The notes under the pieces are model-generated. The model saw nothing but the letters and a program-made list of their open reading frames with translations, was not told where the DNA came from and did not search any database. The position numbers were made by a program, and so were the translations under genes. Positions 27,790-35,251 of a DNA stretch of 64,000 bases are shown piece after piece. Position 1 is the first letter of the stretch; every line of letters starts with the position of its first letter. Source of the DNA: JAJNBA01 sp963842295 (GTDB lineage: Bacteria; Actinomycetota; UBA4738; HRBIN12); assembly GCA_963842295.1 (NCBI GenBank), contig CAWJFY010000009.1, positions 186,001-250,000 of the forward strand. The letters run 5' to 3'.

Positions 27790-28401
27790 TCAGGCGCTCC
27801 CGCTGTCCTTGGCCGTTCCCTTGCCGTGGCCGTTGCCGTTCGCGGCTGCGCCCGAGGCGACTTCGTCGATGAACTCGTCGATCAGGCGCTGATGCGTCTT
27901 CTCGTCGAGGGACTGCCCGACGACCCGCGCCGCGATCTCGACCGCGATCGATCCGACCTGCGCGCGGAGCTCCTGGAACACGCGGTCGCGCTCGGCGCGG
28001 ATCTCCTCCTGCGCCCTGGCCACGATGCCCTGGGCTTCCTCCTCGGCCTTCGCCTGGAGGTCGCGCCGCAGCTCGTCCGCGGTCGCGCGGGATTCCTCGA
28101 TGATGCGGTTCGCTTCGTCCCGGGCGCCGGCGAGCTGCGAGCGGTACTCCTCCTGGAGCTCGTCGGCCTCCTTGCGGGTGGCCTCGGCGCGCTCCATCTC
28201 TCCTTGGATCTTCTCCCGGCGCTCCTCGAGCACCTTCTTGAAGCTCGGGAGCACCCACTTCCAGGTGAAGAAGAACAGGACGGCGAACGCGAACAGCCCG
28301 ACGATGAGCTCCCCCATCGCGGGGTAGAGGTCCTTGGCCTCCGAGACCTCCTCGGCGCCCTCCTCGGCCTGGGCGAGGATCGATCCGATCAACGCGAGCA
28401 T
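27790..28401 (-). CDS. atpF: ATP synthase b subunit
   Basis: A 203-residue peripheral-stalk subunit: a membrane segment at residues about 29-50 (MGELIVGLFAFAVLFFFTWK) followed by a long charged coiled coil (LEERREKIQGEMERAEATRK onward). The N-terminus before the membrane span is about 25 residues long and acidic. The C-terminus ends in a short Gly/Asn/Ser-rich tail. Only one b gene is present, so a homodimer is expected. Confidence 0.96.
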   Translation of the reverse strand: MLALIGSILAQAEEGAEEVSEAKDLYPAMGELIVGLFAFAVLFFFTWKWVLPSFKKVLEERREKIQGEMERAEATRKEADELQEEYRSQLAGARDEANRIIEESRATADELRRDLQAKAEEEAQGIVARAQEEIRAERDRVFQELRAQVGSIAVEIAARVVGQSLDEKTHQRLIDEFIDEVASGAAANGNGHGKGTAKDSGSA

Positions 28402-28411
28402 CGTCTGCCCC

Positions 28412-28657
28412 TCAGATGATGAACGAGAACGCGATGCCGAACAGCGCGAGCGCCTCGATCAAGCCGATGCCGATGAACATGGTGGTCCGGACCTGGTTCG
28501 CGTACTCGGGCTGTCGAGCCATCGCCTCGACCGACTTCCCGATCAGGATCCCCAGCCCGATCCCCGGACCGATCGCCGCGAGCCCGATGATGAGCCCCTT
28601 GCCGATCGTCTCCAGCCCCGAGAAATCACTGGCGGCTTGTGCGAGCAACCCCAACAT
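28412..28657 (-). CDS. atpE: ATP synthase c subunit
   Basis: An 81-residue proteolipid forming the rotor ring. The first helix has the Gly motif GPGIGLGILIG, the polar loop is ARQPE, and the second helix carries the ion-binding Glu68 in GLIEALALFG. The residues around it (no Gln in helix one, Ala after the Glu) match proton-binding rather than sodium-binding c subunits. A strong ribosome-binding site (AAGGAGG) precedes the ATG, as expected for a subunit needed in many copies. Confidence 0.97.
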   Translation of the reverse strand: MLGLLAQAASDFSGLETIGKGLIIGLAAIGPGIGLGILIGKSVEAMARQPEYANQVRTTMFIGIGLIEALALFGIAFSFII

Positions 28658-28689
28658 CCATTCCTCCTTGGTTTCCTTCGGCTTGGTCT

Positions 28690-29484
28690 CTAGTGCTCTT
28701 CCGCCAGGACCCCGCCGATGTACGACGCGGTCAGGATGGCGAAGATGAATGCCTGCAAGACCGCCACGAACACTTCGAACGCGACGAGCGCTACGGAGAT
28801 CGGGAGGGTCACCGTGAGCCCGAGGTAGCTCAGTCCTCCGTTCAAGAAGAAGAACTCGGTCCCGAGGAACGCGAGCGCGAGCAGGAAGTGCCCCGCGACG
28901 AAGTTTGCCGCGAGACGGATCGTCAGCGTGATCGGCCGGATGATGATGTTCGAGACGAACTCGATGACCAGGAGCAGCGTGTAGCGCAGGATCGCGGGCG
29001 CACTCGGGATGATGCAGGTGAACCTGAGGTACCCGAAGAACCCGTGTTTCGCGATCCCCACGGCGTTGTAGGTGACCCAGGCGATCAGCGCGAGGACGAG
29101 CGGGAACGCCACGCGGCTGCTCGCCGAGAAGTTCACCCACGGCATGATCTCGAACATGTTCATGAAGAAGATGAAGAAGAAGAACGTCACCAGCAGGGGC
29201 AGGAACCGATCGGCGGCGGGCCCGAGCATCGGAAGCGCGATCTGCTCTCGCACGAACTCGAGTCCCAACTCCATCATCGACTGGAGCTTGCCGGGCACCG
29301 TTCGCGGCTTCCGGAAGGCGAACAGGAACAGGAGGACGTAGACCAGCACGGACGCCACGACCAGCGTGATGATGAAGTTGAAGCAGAACTCGATGCCGAA
29401 CAGGTCGAAGCTGAAGTAGCAGTCGAAGACGAAGTCCTTCGTCGAGGGCGCATGGAAGTCCTCCGCGAGGACCACCGCGATCAC
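28690..29484 (-). CDS. atpB: ATP synthase a subunit
   Basis: A 264-residue membrane stator subunit that forms the proton half-channels. The essential Arg is Arg190 in RPITLTIRLAANFVAGH; five to six membrane segments are visible. The N-terminal periplasmic part contains two Cys residues (FDCYFSFDLFGIEFC) that could pair. The GTG start overlaps the stop of the AtpI-like gene as GTGA. Confidence 0.96.
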   Translation of the reverse strand: MIAVVLAEDFHAPSTKDFVFDCYFSFDLFGIEFCFNFIITLVVASVLVYVLLFLFAFRKPRTVPGKLQSMMELGLEFVREQIALPMLGPAADRFLPLLVTFFFFIFFMNMFEIMPWVNFSASSRVAFPLVLALIAWVTYNAVGIAKHGFFGYLRFTCIIPSAPAILRYTLLLVIEFVSNIIIRPITLTIRLAANFVAGHFLLALAFLGTEFFFLNGGLSYLGLTVTLPISVALVAFEVFVAVLQAFIFAILTASYIGGVLAEEH

Positions 29485-29900
29485 GTGGCCCGCTCCGGGA
29501 AGTACCAGAGGTCGGCCTGCATCCGGCCCGCGAGCAGCCGCATCTCCACCACGAGGAGCACGATCGTGGCCGGGGCGAACGCGGCGACGAACGCGAGCGG
29601 GGAGAACCAGGTGAGCCGGTCCAGGAGCAACAGGACGACCGTGAACGCCGCGAGCCGTACGACGTAGCCGCCCAATCCGACGGCCATCAGGATCATCGGC
29701 GAGATCCGCGCAGCCCAGGCCATCGATCCGGCGTGGGCGACGAAGTTCAGGACCAGGACGATGATCGCGATCGCCGCCGACCAGGCAGCTCCGGCTCCTC
29801 CGATCGCGGCGCCGGCTCCTGCCGCGATCGCGAGGGTGGGCACAGCGAACGGCAGGAGCCGGCGCACCAGCTCGCGCTCCGGCTCTCGCGTCTTGGTCAC
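29481..29900 (-). CDS. AtpI-like membrane protein of the atp operon
   Basis: A 139-residue protein with four membrane segments (around residues 15-32, 38-56, 70-95 and 100-118), in the place where AtpI-type proteins are found. Proteins at this position help insert or assemble the c-ring or carry Mg2+, but sequence conservation is low and the assignment rests mainly on context. GTG 29900 overlaps the stop of the atpZ-like gene as GTGA. Confidence 0.75.
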   Translation of the reverse strand: MTKTREPERELVRRLLPFAVPTLAIAAGAGAAIGGAGAAWSAAIAIIVLVLNFVAHAGSMAWAARISPMILMAVGLGGYVVRLAAFTVVLLLLDRLTWFSPLAFVAAFAPATIVLLVVEMRLLAGRMQADLWYFPERAT

Positions 29901-30115
29901 TCGCCTCCCCTGCCGTACCGCAGATACACGATGTAGATCGCGCTCGCCGCCCCGAGGACGATGCCGAGCGCCGTGAACCCGGATCCCGTGTCGAGGAGCC
30001 GGTCGAGCAGATAGCCCAGCACTCCGACCGTGGCCATCCCTCCTACGAGCGTCGAGGTGATCGCCCAGCCGATCCCCATGCCGGACCACGCTTCACTCTT
30101 GCGGGATCCGCTCAT
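29897..30115 (-). CDS. AtpZ/AtpI-family small membrane protein
   Basis: A 72-residue protein with two membrane segments (GIGWAITSTLVGGMATVGVL and GFTALGIVLGAASAIYIVYL), matching the AtpZ type that precedes AtpI and AtpB in many bacteria. The linker YLLDRLLDTGSG between them is the family hallmark. It is the first gene of the ATP synthase operon. ATG 30115 is chosen because an upstream in-frame ATG at 30193 would overlap the promoter. Confidence 0.8.
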   Translation of the reverse strand: MSGSRKSEAWSGMGIGWAITSTLVGGMATVGVLGYLLDRLLDTGSGFTALGIVLGAASAIYIVYLRYGRGGE

Positions 30116-30127
30116 CGGAGGCGGACA

Positions 30128-30156
30128 CTCTAAACGCCTGCCCTGCAGGCCGTCAA
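30128..30156 (-). promoter_or_regulatory. Candidate promoter of the ATP synthase operon
   Basis: Minus-strand TTGACG (30151-30156) and TTAGAG (30128-30133), separated by 17 bases, lie 12 bases before the atpZ ATG. This is one of the few places in the window with both -35 and -10 elements. Confidence 0.55.
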
Positions 30157-30227
30157 ACTCCGGAGAGACATGTTTCCGCAGGTCAGGGGCCATTTTCGAC
30201 CCGAGTTCATCCGTTCGGTATCCCGCT

Positions 30228-30243
30228 TGTGAAGGATTTCACA
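30228..30243. promoter_or_regulatory. CRP-family (TGTGA-N6-TCACA) binding site
   Basis: TGTGAAGGATTTCACA: a perfect inverted repeat TGTGAA/TTCACA with a 4-base centre. It matches the TGTGA-N6-TCACA consensus of CRP and of the actinobacterial regulator GlxR. It lies between the end of the WecA-like gene and the atp promoter, with its centre about 114 bases before the inferred start of transcription. Confidence 0.6.
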
Positions 30244-30264
30244 TGCGTCGGACGAAGCTGTCGG

Positions 30265-31473
30265 TCAGTGCCGAGGTTGGTCCATCGGCGCTGCGTCGGC
30301 GGCGGGTGAGGTCGTGGGCCTCGGCTTGTCGTGGGGGGCGTGCTTCCCTGCTCGGGGAGCTGCGTGTCTGCCGTCGAGGTCCCCGTTCCGCCGATGCTCG
30401 AGGAGTCGTGGTAGGGCCGTCATGAGGAACAGCACCAGCGCGCATCCGACGATGGCGCCGACGACCAACCCTCCGTCGATCGTTCCGATCGCGAGGGCGG
30501 AACCGCACACGAGCGCGGACCACAGGTACATCAGCAGCACGGTCTGACGATGACCGTGCCCGATGTCCATGAGCCGGTGGAAGATGTGCTCTTTGTCCGC
30601 GTGATCGATCCCGATGCCTTTGCGGGTGCGCCGCACGATCGCGAGGAGCACGTCGAGGAGTGGGATCCCGAGCACCAGCAACGGCACCAGGATGGGGAGG
30701 GCGATCACCGCCACCTCGCCTTGACTCGGCGGCACGGGGTTCCTGCCGACGCCGGAGATCGTCGCGATCGCCACGAGCATGCCGAGGAGCATCGATCCCG
30801 TATCGCCCATGAAGATCCTCGCCGGATGGAAGTTCCAGGGGAGGAACCCCACGCAGATGCCGACGGTGATCAGAGACAGGAGCGCCGCGGCCGAGCCCGA
30901 TTCGGTGATGTCGCCGCCCCGGACCAGGTAGATGAAGAACGTGGTGGCCGCGATCCCGACCATCCCCGCCGCCAGCCCGTCCAACCCGTCCACGAGGTTG
31001 ATCGCGTTCGCGGCCGCCACGACCCACAGGATCGTGAGCGGCACCGCCTCGTCGGTCCCGAGAACGGCCAGACCCTGGCCGGGAAGAACGAAGAACGCGA
31101 GCTGCACGCCGAGCAGGACGAGGATGCCGGCGATGAAGATCTGGGCCGTCAGTTTCGCGAGCGCCGACGTGCCGCGCCGGTCGTCGATCACGCCCAGACC
31201 GGCCATCAGTGTGCACGTGACGATCGCCGCGACGGGCTCGGCCGCACTCAGCTTCAGCGGGGCGAAGAAAGGAAGCAACCAAGCCGCCCCCATGGCCACG
31301 ATGAAACCGGCCCACATCGCCAGACCGCCCATCGTGGGGGTGGGGACCACGTGGAGCTTCCGATCGGAAGGGTGATCGATCGCGTCGAACTTGACGGCGA
31401 ATCGCCTGACGACGGGCGTCAAGCCGAAGGTCGTTCCCGCTGCGACGAGGAAGACGACCAGGTAGGCGACCAC
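30265..31473 (-). CDS. WecA/MraY-family undecaprenyl-phosphate sugar-1-phosphate transferase
   Basis: A 402-residue polytopic membrane transferase that links a sugar-1-phosphate, probably GlcNAc-1-P, to a polyprenyl phosphate carrier. Key motifs are the Mg-binding VIDDRRG near residue 97, the catalytic NLVDGLDGLA near 163, FMGDTGS near 226 and the WecA-type DKEHIFHRLM near 295. The last 45 residues are a charged, Pro/Ala-rich tail. It occupies the place of rfe (wecA) in mycobacteria, which starts arabinogalactan linker synthesis; here the cell-wall polymer is unknown. It starts with GTG just after a strong hairpin. Confidence 0.9.
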   Translation of the reverse strand: MVAYLVVFLVAAGTTFGLTPVVRRFAVKFDAIDHPSDRKLHVVPTPTMGGLAMWAGFIVAMGAAWLLPFFAPLKLSAAEPVAAIVTCTLMAGLGVIDDRRGTSALAKLTAQIFIAGILVLLGVQLAFFVLPGQGLAVLGTDEAVPLTILWVVAAANAINLVDGLDGLAAGMVGIAATTFFIYLVRGGDITESGSAAALLSLITVGICVGFLPWNFHPARIFMGDTGSMLLGMLVAIATISGVGRNPVPPSQGEVAVIALPILVPLLVLGIPLLDVLLAIVRRTRKGIGIDHADKEHIFHRLMDIGHGHRQTVLLMYLWSALVCGSALAIGTIDGGLVVGAIVGCALVLFLMTALPRLLEHRRNGDLDGRHAAPRAGKHAPHDKPRPTTSPAADAAPMDQPRH

Positions 31474-31489
31474 GGTGGCGACAGTCTGC

Positions 31490-31519
31490 GGGGGCGGTTG
31501 CCGTCCGGCAACCGCCCCC
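31490..31519. terminator. Strong GC hairpin between glyA and the WecA-like gene
   Basis: Perfect 14-bp inverted repeat with a 2-base loop: GGGGGCGGTTGCCG at 31490-31503 and CGGCAACCGCCCCC at 31506-31519. It begins 3 bases after the glyA stop on the minus strand and ends 16 bases before the next start. No U-tract follows on that side, so it may act as a U-less terminator or an mRNA stabiliser. Confidence 0.6.
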
Positions 31520-31522
31520 TTC

Positions 31523-32788
31523 CTACGCGTAGAGAGGGAACCGCTCCATCAAGTCTCGGACGCGCTGGCCGGACTTCTCCTTGGTGGCCGCGTCCTCGGG
31601 GTCCTTCAAGACCTCCCCGATGATCGAGGCGATCTCACCCATCTCGCCTTCATCCATCCCGAGCGTGGCCGGGCCCGGTGTGCCGACACGGATGCCGGAA
31701 GGCGCCGACGGCGGGTTGGGGTCGTACGGGATCTGGTTCTTGTTGAGCGCGATCCCCACCTCGTCGCACACGGCCTCGGCCACCTTGCCGTCGACACCGA
31801 CCGGACGCACGTCCGCGAGGATCAGGTGCGAGTCAGTCCCGCCGGAGATCACCCGGAGACCCTCATCGGCGAGGCCGGTCGCCAGAACCCTCGCGTCACG
31901 GACCACGCGGTGTGCGTACTCGCGGAACGCCGGCGTCATCGCCTCCTTGAGCGCGACCGCCTTCGCCGCGATCACGTGCTCGAGCGGACCGCCCTGCATC
32001 ATCGGGAACACGGCTTTGTCGATCGCCTTGGCGTGCTCCTCCTTGCAGACGATCATCGCGCCGCGCGGTCCACGCAACGCCTTGTGCGTGGTGAACGTCA
32101 CCACGTCGGCGTGGGGGACGGGCGACGGATACGCGCCCCCGGCCACGAGCCCGATGAAATGGGAGGCGTCCACCCACAGCAGCGCCCCGACCTCGTCGGC
32201 GATCTCCCTGAAAGCCGCGAAGTCGATCGAACGCGGATACGCCGTGTACCCGGACAGGATGATCTTCGGCCGGTGCTCCCTCGCGAGGTCGCGGACCCTG
32301 TCCATGTCGAGTTGCTCGGTCTCACGGTCCACCTGGTAGCCGATGAAATGGAACCACATGCCGGACACGTTCACCGGCGAGCCGTGCGTGAGGTGCCCGC
32401 CGTGCGCGAGCTCCATCCCGAGGACCCTGTCGTCCGGGTTGTTCGGCTCGAGGAAGGCACCGAAGACGGCCAGGTTCGCCTGCGCGCCGGCGTGCGGCTG
32501 GACGTTCGCGTGCTCGGCGCCGAACAACTCCTTCGCACGATCGATCGCGAGCTGCTCTGTCACGTCGACGAACTCGCACCCTCCGTAGTAGCGACGGCCC
32601 GGGTATCCCTCGGCGTACTTGTCCGTCATGGTGGAGCCGAGCGCGGCGAGGACGGCGGGGCTCGCGTAGTTCTCGGAGGCGATCAAGCGCAGATTCGTAC
32701 GCTCACGCTGCAGCTCGTTGGCGATCGCGTCGGCCACCTCCGGGTCGGTGGTTTTCAGCGCTTCCCAGTCGGCCGCGTACTCCCTCAT
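31523..32788 (-). CDS. glyA: Serine hydroxymethyltransferase
   Basis: A 421-residue PLP enzyme interconverting serine and glycine with tetrahydrofolate, the main source of one-carbon units. The PLP lysine is Lys236 in TFTTHKALRGPRGA, where most homologues read TTHKTLRGPRGG. The cofactor-binding Asp and His are kept in VDASHFIGLVAGG, again slightly off the usual VDxAHxAGL. IASENYAS and the YAEGYPGRRYYGGCE substrate loop are intact. The start follows rpiB by 2 bases with a GAGGGGAG ribosome-binding site. Confidence 0.95.
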   Translation of the reverse strand: MREYAADWEALKTTDPEVADAIANELQRERTNLRLIASENYASPAVLAALGSTMTDKYAEGYPGRRYYGGCEFVDVTEQLAIDRAKELFGAEHANVQPHAGAQANLAVFGAFLEPNNPDDRVLGMELAHGGHLTHGSPVNVSGMWFHFIGYQVDRETEQLDMDRVRDLAREHRPKIILSGYTAYPRSIDFAAFREIADEVGALLWVDASHFIGLVAGGAYPSPVPHADVVTFTTHKALRGPRGAMIVCKEEHAKAIDKAVFPMMQGGPLEHVIAAKAVALKEAMTPAFREYAHRVVRDARVLATGLADEGLRVISGGTDSHLILADVRPVGVDGKVAEAVCDEVGIALNKNQIPYDPNPPSAPSGIRVGTPGPATLGMDEGEMGEIASIIGEVLKDPEDAATKEKSGQRVRDLMERFPLYA

Positions 32789-32790
32789 CG

Positions 32791-33237
32791 CTACAGCTCC
32801 CCTCGCTCGATCTCCGAGATCTGGTCGAGCCTCCGCACGTGACGTCCTCCTTCGAACGAGGTGCCCAACCAGACGCGCACGATCTCCCGAGCGTACGCCG
32901 GCGCGACCACGCGTGCCCCCATCGCGAGGACGTTGGCGTCGTTGTGCTCGCGGGACAGGCGCGCCAAGAACAGGTCGTGGCAGAGCGAGGCTCGGACACC
33001 GTCCACCTTGTTCGCGGCGATCTGCTCTCCCTGACCCGAGCCGCCGAGCACGATCCCGCGGTCGGCCGCACCGGTCGCGACGGCTCGGGCCGCGGCGGCG
33101 CAGAACGGCGGGTAGTCGACCGGCTCGGTGGAATCCGTGCCGTGGTCGAGTACCTCGTGACCCTCATCGGTGACGAAGGCCTTCAGATCCTCCTTGAGAG
33201 GGAACCCCGCGTGATCCGCGCCGAACGCGATGCGCAT
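32791..33237 (-). CDS. rpiB: Ribose-5-phosphate isomerase B
   Basis: A 148-residue isomerase of the pentose phosphate pathway. It begins MRIAFGADHAGF. The catalytic loop is GGSGQGEQIAANK with Glu71, the actinobacterial variant in which Glu replaces the Cys used by the E. coli type. HNDANVLAMGARV and a late cluster GGRHVRRLDQI are family motifs. The ATG overlaps the phosphatase stop as TGATG. Confidence 0.94.
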   Translation of the reverse strand: MRIAFGADHAGFPLKEDLKAFVTDEGHEVLDHGTDSTEPVDYPPFCAAAARAVATGAADRGIVLGGSGQGEQIAANKVDGVRASLCHDLFLARLSREHNDANVLAMGARVVAPAYAREIVRVWLGTSFEGGRHVRRLDQISEIERGEL

Positions 33238-33779
33238 CAGCCGGGATCCCGGCTGAGCGCCGCAGCGAGCCGATCGGAGAGGTCGAACAGCTCGTCGGCC
33301 ACCTGTCGGTAACCGTCGATCGTGTCACCGAGCGGGTCACGGACGTCCTCATCCGGCGGCGAGGAACCGTTCCGCGCGGCCGCGGCGGCGGCGACACGAG
33401 CCTCGAGTGAGCCTTCGGCGGGCGAGGACTCCAGCAACCGGACCAGCTCCTTGATCGTGAATGTCTTGCTTTCGAGGTCCGGCATCGCGCCGATGATGGC
33501 CTTGCGGTGCTCGGCGGCCATACACAAGATCAGGTCGGCGTCCTCGAGCATCTCGCCGCGCAGCTTGCGGGCGAGATGCGCTCGGATGTCGGCGCCGCGT
33601 TCCTCCGCGGAGCGGATCGCCTCGTCCATGGCCCCGGAGCCGTCCCAGCCGGCCGTGCCCGCCGAGGTCACGACCGGCGCGGCCTCGCCGAGCTGGCCGA
33701 CGAACGCCGCCCGCAGGAACCCCTCCGCCATCGGCGAGCGGCAGATGTTCCCCGTGCACACAACCAGGATCTCGCTCAT
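33237..33779 (-). CDS. Low-molecular-weight protein tyrosine phosphatase family protein
   Basis: A 180-residue phosphatase with the P-loop CTGNICRSP (Cys8, Arg14) at the N-terminus and the general-acid Asp in DVRDPLGD near residue 148. Members next to rpiB and tsaC in Gram-positives act on protein arginine or tyrosine phosphate; the substrate here is not known. A stretch of about 20 residues around VRLLESSPAEGSLEARVA is an insertion relative to short members. ATG 33779 overlaps the tsaC stop as ATGA. Confidence 0.88.
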   Translation of the reverse strand: MSEILVVCTGNICRSPMAEGFLRAAFVGQLGEAAPVVTSAGTAGWDGSGAMDEAIRSAEERGADIRAHLARKLRGEMLEDADLILCMAAEHRKAIIGAMPDLESKTFTIKELVRLLESSPAEGSLEARVAAAAAARNGSSPPDEDVRDPLGDTIDGYRQVADELFDLSDRLAAALSRDPG

Positions 33780-34414
33780 GAGGAAGGAGACGAGTTTAGC
33801 AACGAGAGCTCATCGGGTAGGAGCTGGATGAGCTCGTCGCGAGGGAGCGAGCCCTCGCGGATGATCGTCGCGGACCCATGCGCGAGGTCGAGGACGGTCG
33901 ACGCGACTCCGATCAACGGGTCCTCCTGACAGAGGTAGACCGCAACGTGGTCGCCGAAGACAGCCTCGAGCTCGTCGCATGTCCCGGCGGGCGGGCGGCC
34001 GGAGAGGTTCGCGCTGGTGACGGCGAGCGGACCGGTTTCCGCGAGGAGGGCGAGCGCCATCGGGTGGTGCGGGGCGCGGACGCCGACCGTCGCAGGGTCG
34101 CCTCCCAGGTCCCACCCGGAGGCGTCCGAGCCCCGCGGCAGGACGAGGGTGAGAGGTCCCGGCCAGAGCGCCGCGGCGAGCCGCTCGGCTCGCTCGTCGA
34201 ACACCGCCACCTCGCGAGCCACCGACACCGTTGCGACCAGCACCGGGAGCTCGAGGTCTTGGGGCCGGCGCTTCGCTTCGAACAGCCGCGCGGTCGCCGC
34301 GGGATCGTCCGGGCGCGTGCCGATCCCGTAGACGGTGTCGGTCGGGAAGACGATCAGCTCGCCGCCTCGGGCGGCGGCCGCCGCGTCGCGCATCGGGCCC
34401 TCCAGCGCCGTCAC
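33776..34414 (-). CDS. tsaC: Threonylcarbamoyl-AMP synthase (TsaC/YrdC)
   Basis: A 212-residue YrdC-domain enzyme that makes threonylcarbamoyl-AMP for the t6A modification of ANN-decoding tRNAs. Motifs FPTDTVYGIG, KRRPQDLELPVLV (the KxRP..LP motif), LWPGPLTLVL and VTSANLSGRPP are all present. It is the short form without the Sua5 domain. GTG 34414 overlaps the prmC stop as GTGA, and this pairing prmC-tsaC is common in actinobacteria. Confidence 0.94.
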   Translation of the reverse strand: MTALEGPMRDAAAAARGGELIVFPTDTVYGIGTRPDDPAATARLFEAKRRPQDLELPVLVATVSVAREVAVFDERAERLAAALWPGPLTLVLPRGSDASGWDLGGDPATVGVRAPHHPMALALLAETGPLAVTSANLSGRPPAGTCDELEAVFGDHVAVYLCQEDPLIGVASTVLDLAHGSATIIREGSLPRDELIQLLPDELSLLNSSPSS

Positions 34415-35250
34415 GGGATCGGCGGCCGCCGCCCCCCCACGACGCGGTCCCGCCCGGTGAGGTCTCGCCTCACGAAGAGATCCTCGAAGCCCTCCCGTTC
34501 GGCCGCCTTGGATACCGACGCCGCCATGCTCTCCTCGATCTCCACGGCGATGAGCCCCCCGGGTCGGAGCCACACGAGTGCCTGTGTGAACAGCCGCTCG
34601 TAGAGATCGATCCCGCCGAACACCGCGAGCTCGGGTTCGGCCCGTACGTCCGGCGGCAGCGACGCGCGCCCCTCCGCGGCCACGTAGGGCGGGTTGCACG
34701 CGACCGCGTTCACCCCACCGCGAAGATCGGGTGGGAGAGGCTCGAGCAGATCACCCCCGAGAACGGTGATCGACAGGCGGAGCGTGTCGGCGTTCTCGCG
34801 AGCCAGAGCGGCGGCCTCGGGCGATAGGTCGATGGCGTAGACCGTCGCGTCCGGCCGCTCATCCTTGATCGCGAGCGCCACGGCACCGCTGCCGGTGCAC
34901 ACGTCGACCACCATCGGCGCCTCGCTGGCCGCGAGGCCGTCGAGCACCGCCTGCACGAGGATCTCGGTCTCCGGGCGAGGAACGAACACGCCCGGACGGA
35001 CGAGGAGGTCGAGCCGCCGGAAGCCCTGCTCTCCCGTCACGTGCTGGAGCGGCTCACCCGTGCATCGCCGGCAGAGCGCCCGCCCGTAGAGCTTCGCCTC
35101 CTGCGACGAGAGGCCCTCCCGAGCGTAGATCCCCGTGCGATCCGTCCCGAGGACGTGCGACAGGAGCCGCTCGGCGGTGGGAACCGGACTCTCGACGCCA
35201 TGCCTGTCCAGGTACTCGGCCGCGCGCCGGATGACCTGCGCGGGCCGCAC
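34411..35250 (-). CDS. prmC: Release factor glutamine methyltransferase PrmC
   Basis: A 279-residue SAM methyltransferase that methylates the Gln of the GGQ motif in release factors. The N-terminal helical domain is followed by FVPRPETEILV, the SAM-binding VVDVCTGSGAVALAI and the catalytic NPPYVA. It is one base after prfA, its substrate gene, on the same strand. The GTG start at 35250 fits the family N-terminus. Confidence 0.95.
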   Translation of the reverse strand: MRPAQVIRRAAEYLDRHGVESPVPTAERLLSHVLGTDRTGIYAREGLSSQEAKLYGRALCRRCTGEPLQHVTGEQGFRRLDLLVRPGVFVPRPETEILVQAVLDGLAASEAPMVVDVCTGSGAVALAIKDERPDATVYAIDLSPEAAALARENADTLRLSITVLGGDLLEPLPPDLRGGVNAVACNPPYVAAEGRASLPPDVRAEPELAVFGGIDLYERLFTQALVWLRPGGLIAVEIEESMAASVSKAAEREGFEDLFVRRDLTGRDRVVGGRRPPIP

Positions 35251-35251
35251 G

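Noticed and set aside
31475..32842. Long plus-strand open frame opposite glyA.
   Set aside because: It mirrors a fully conserved PLP enzyme and has no recognisable domain or start signal.
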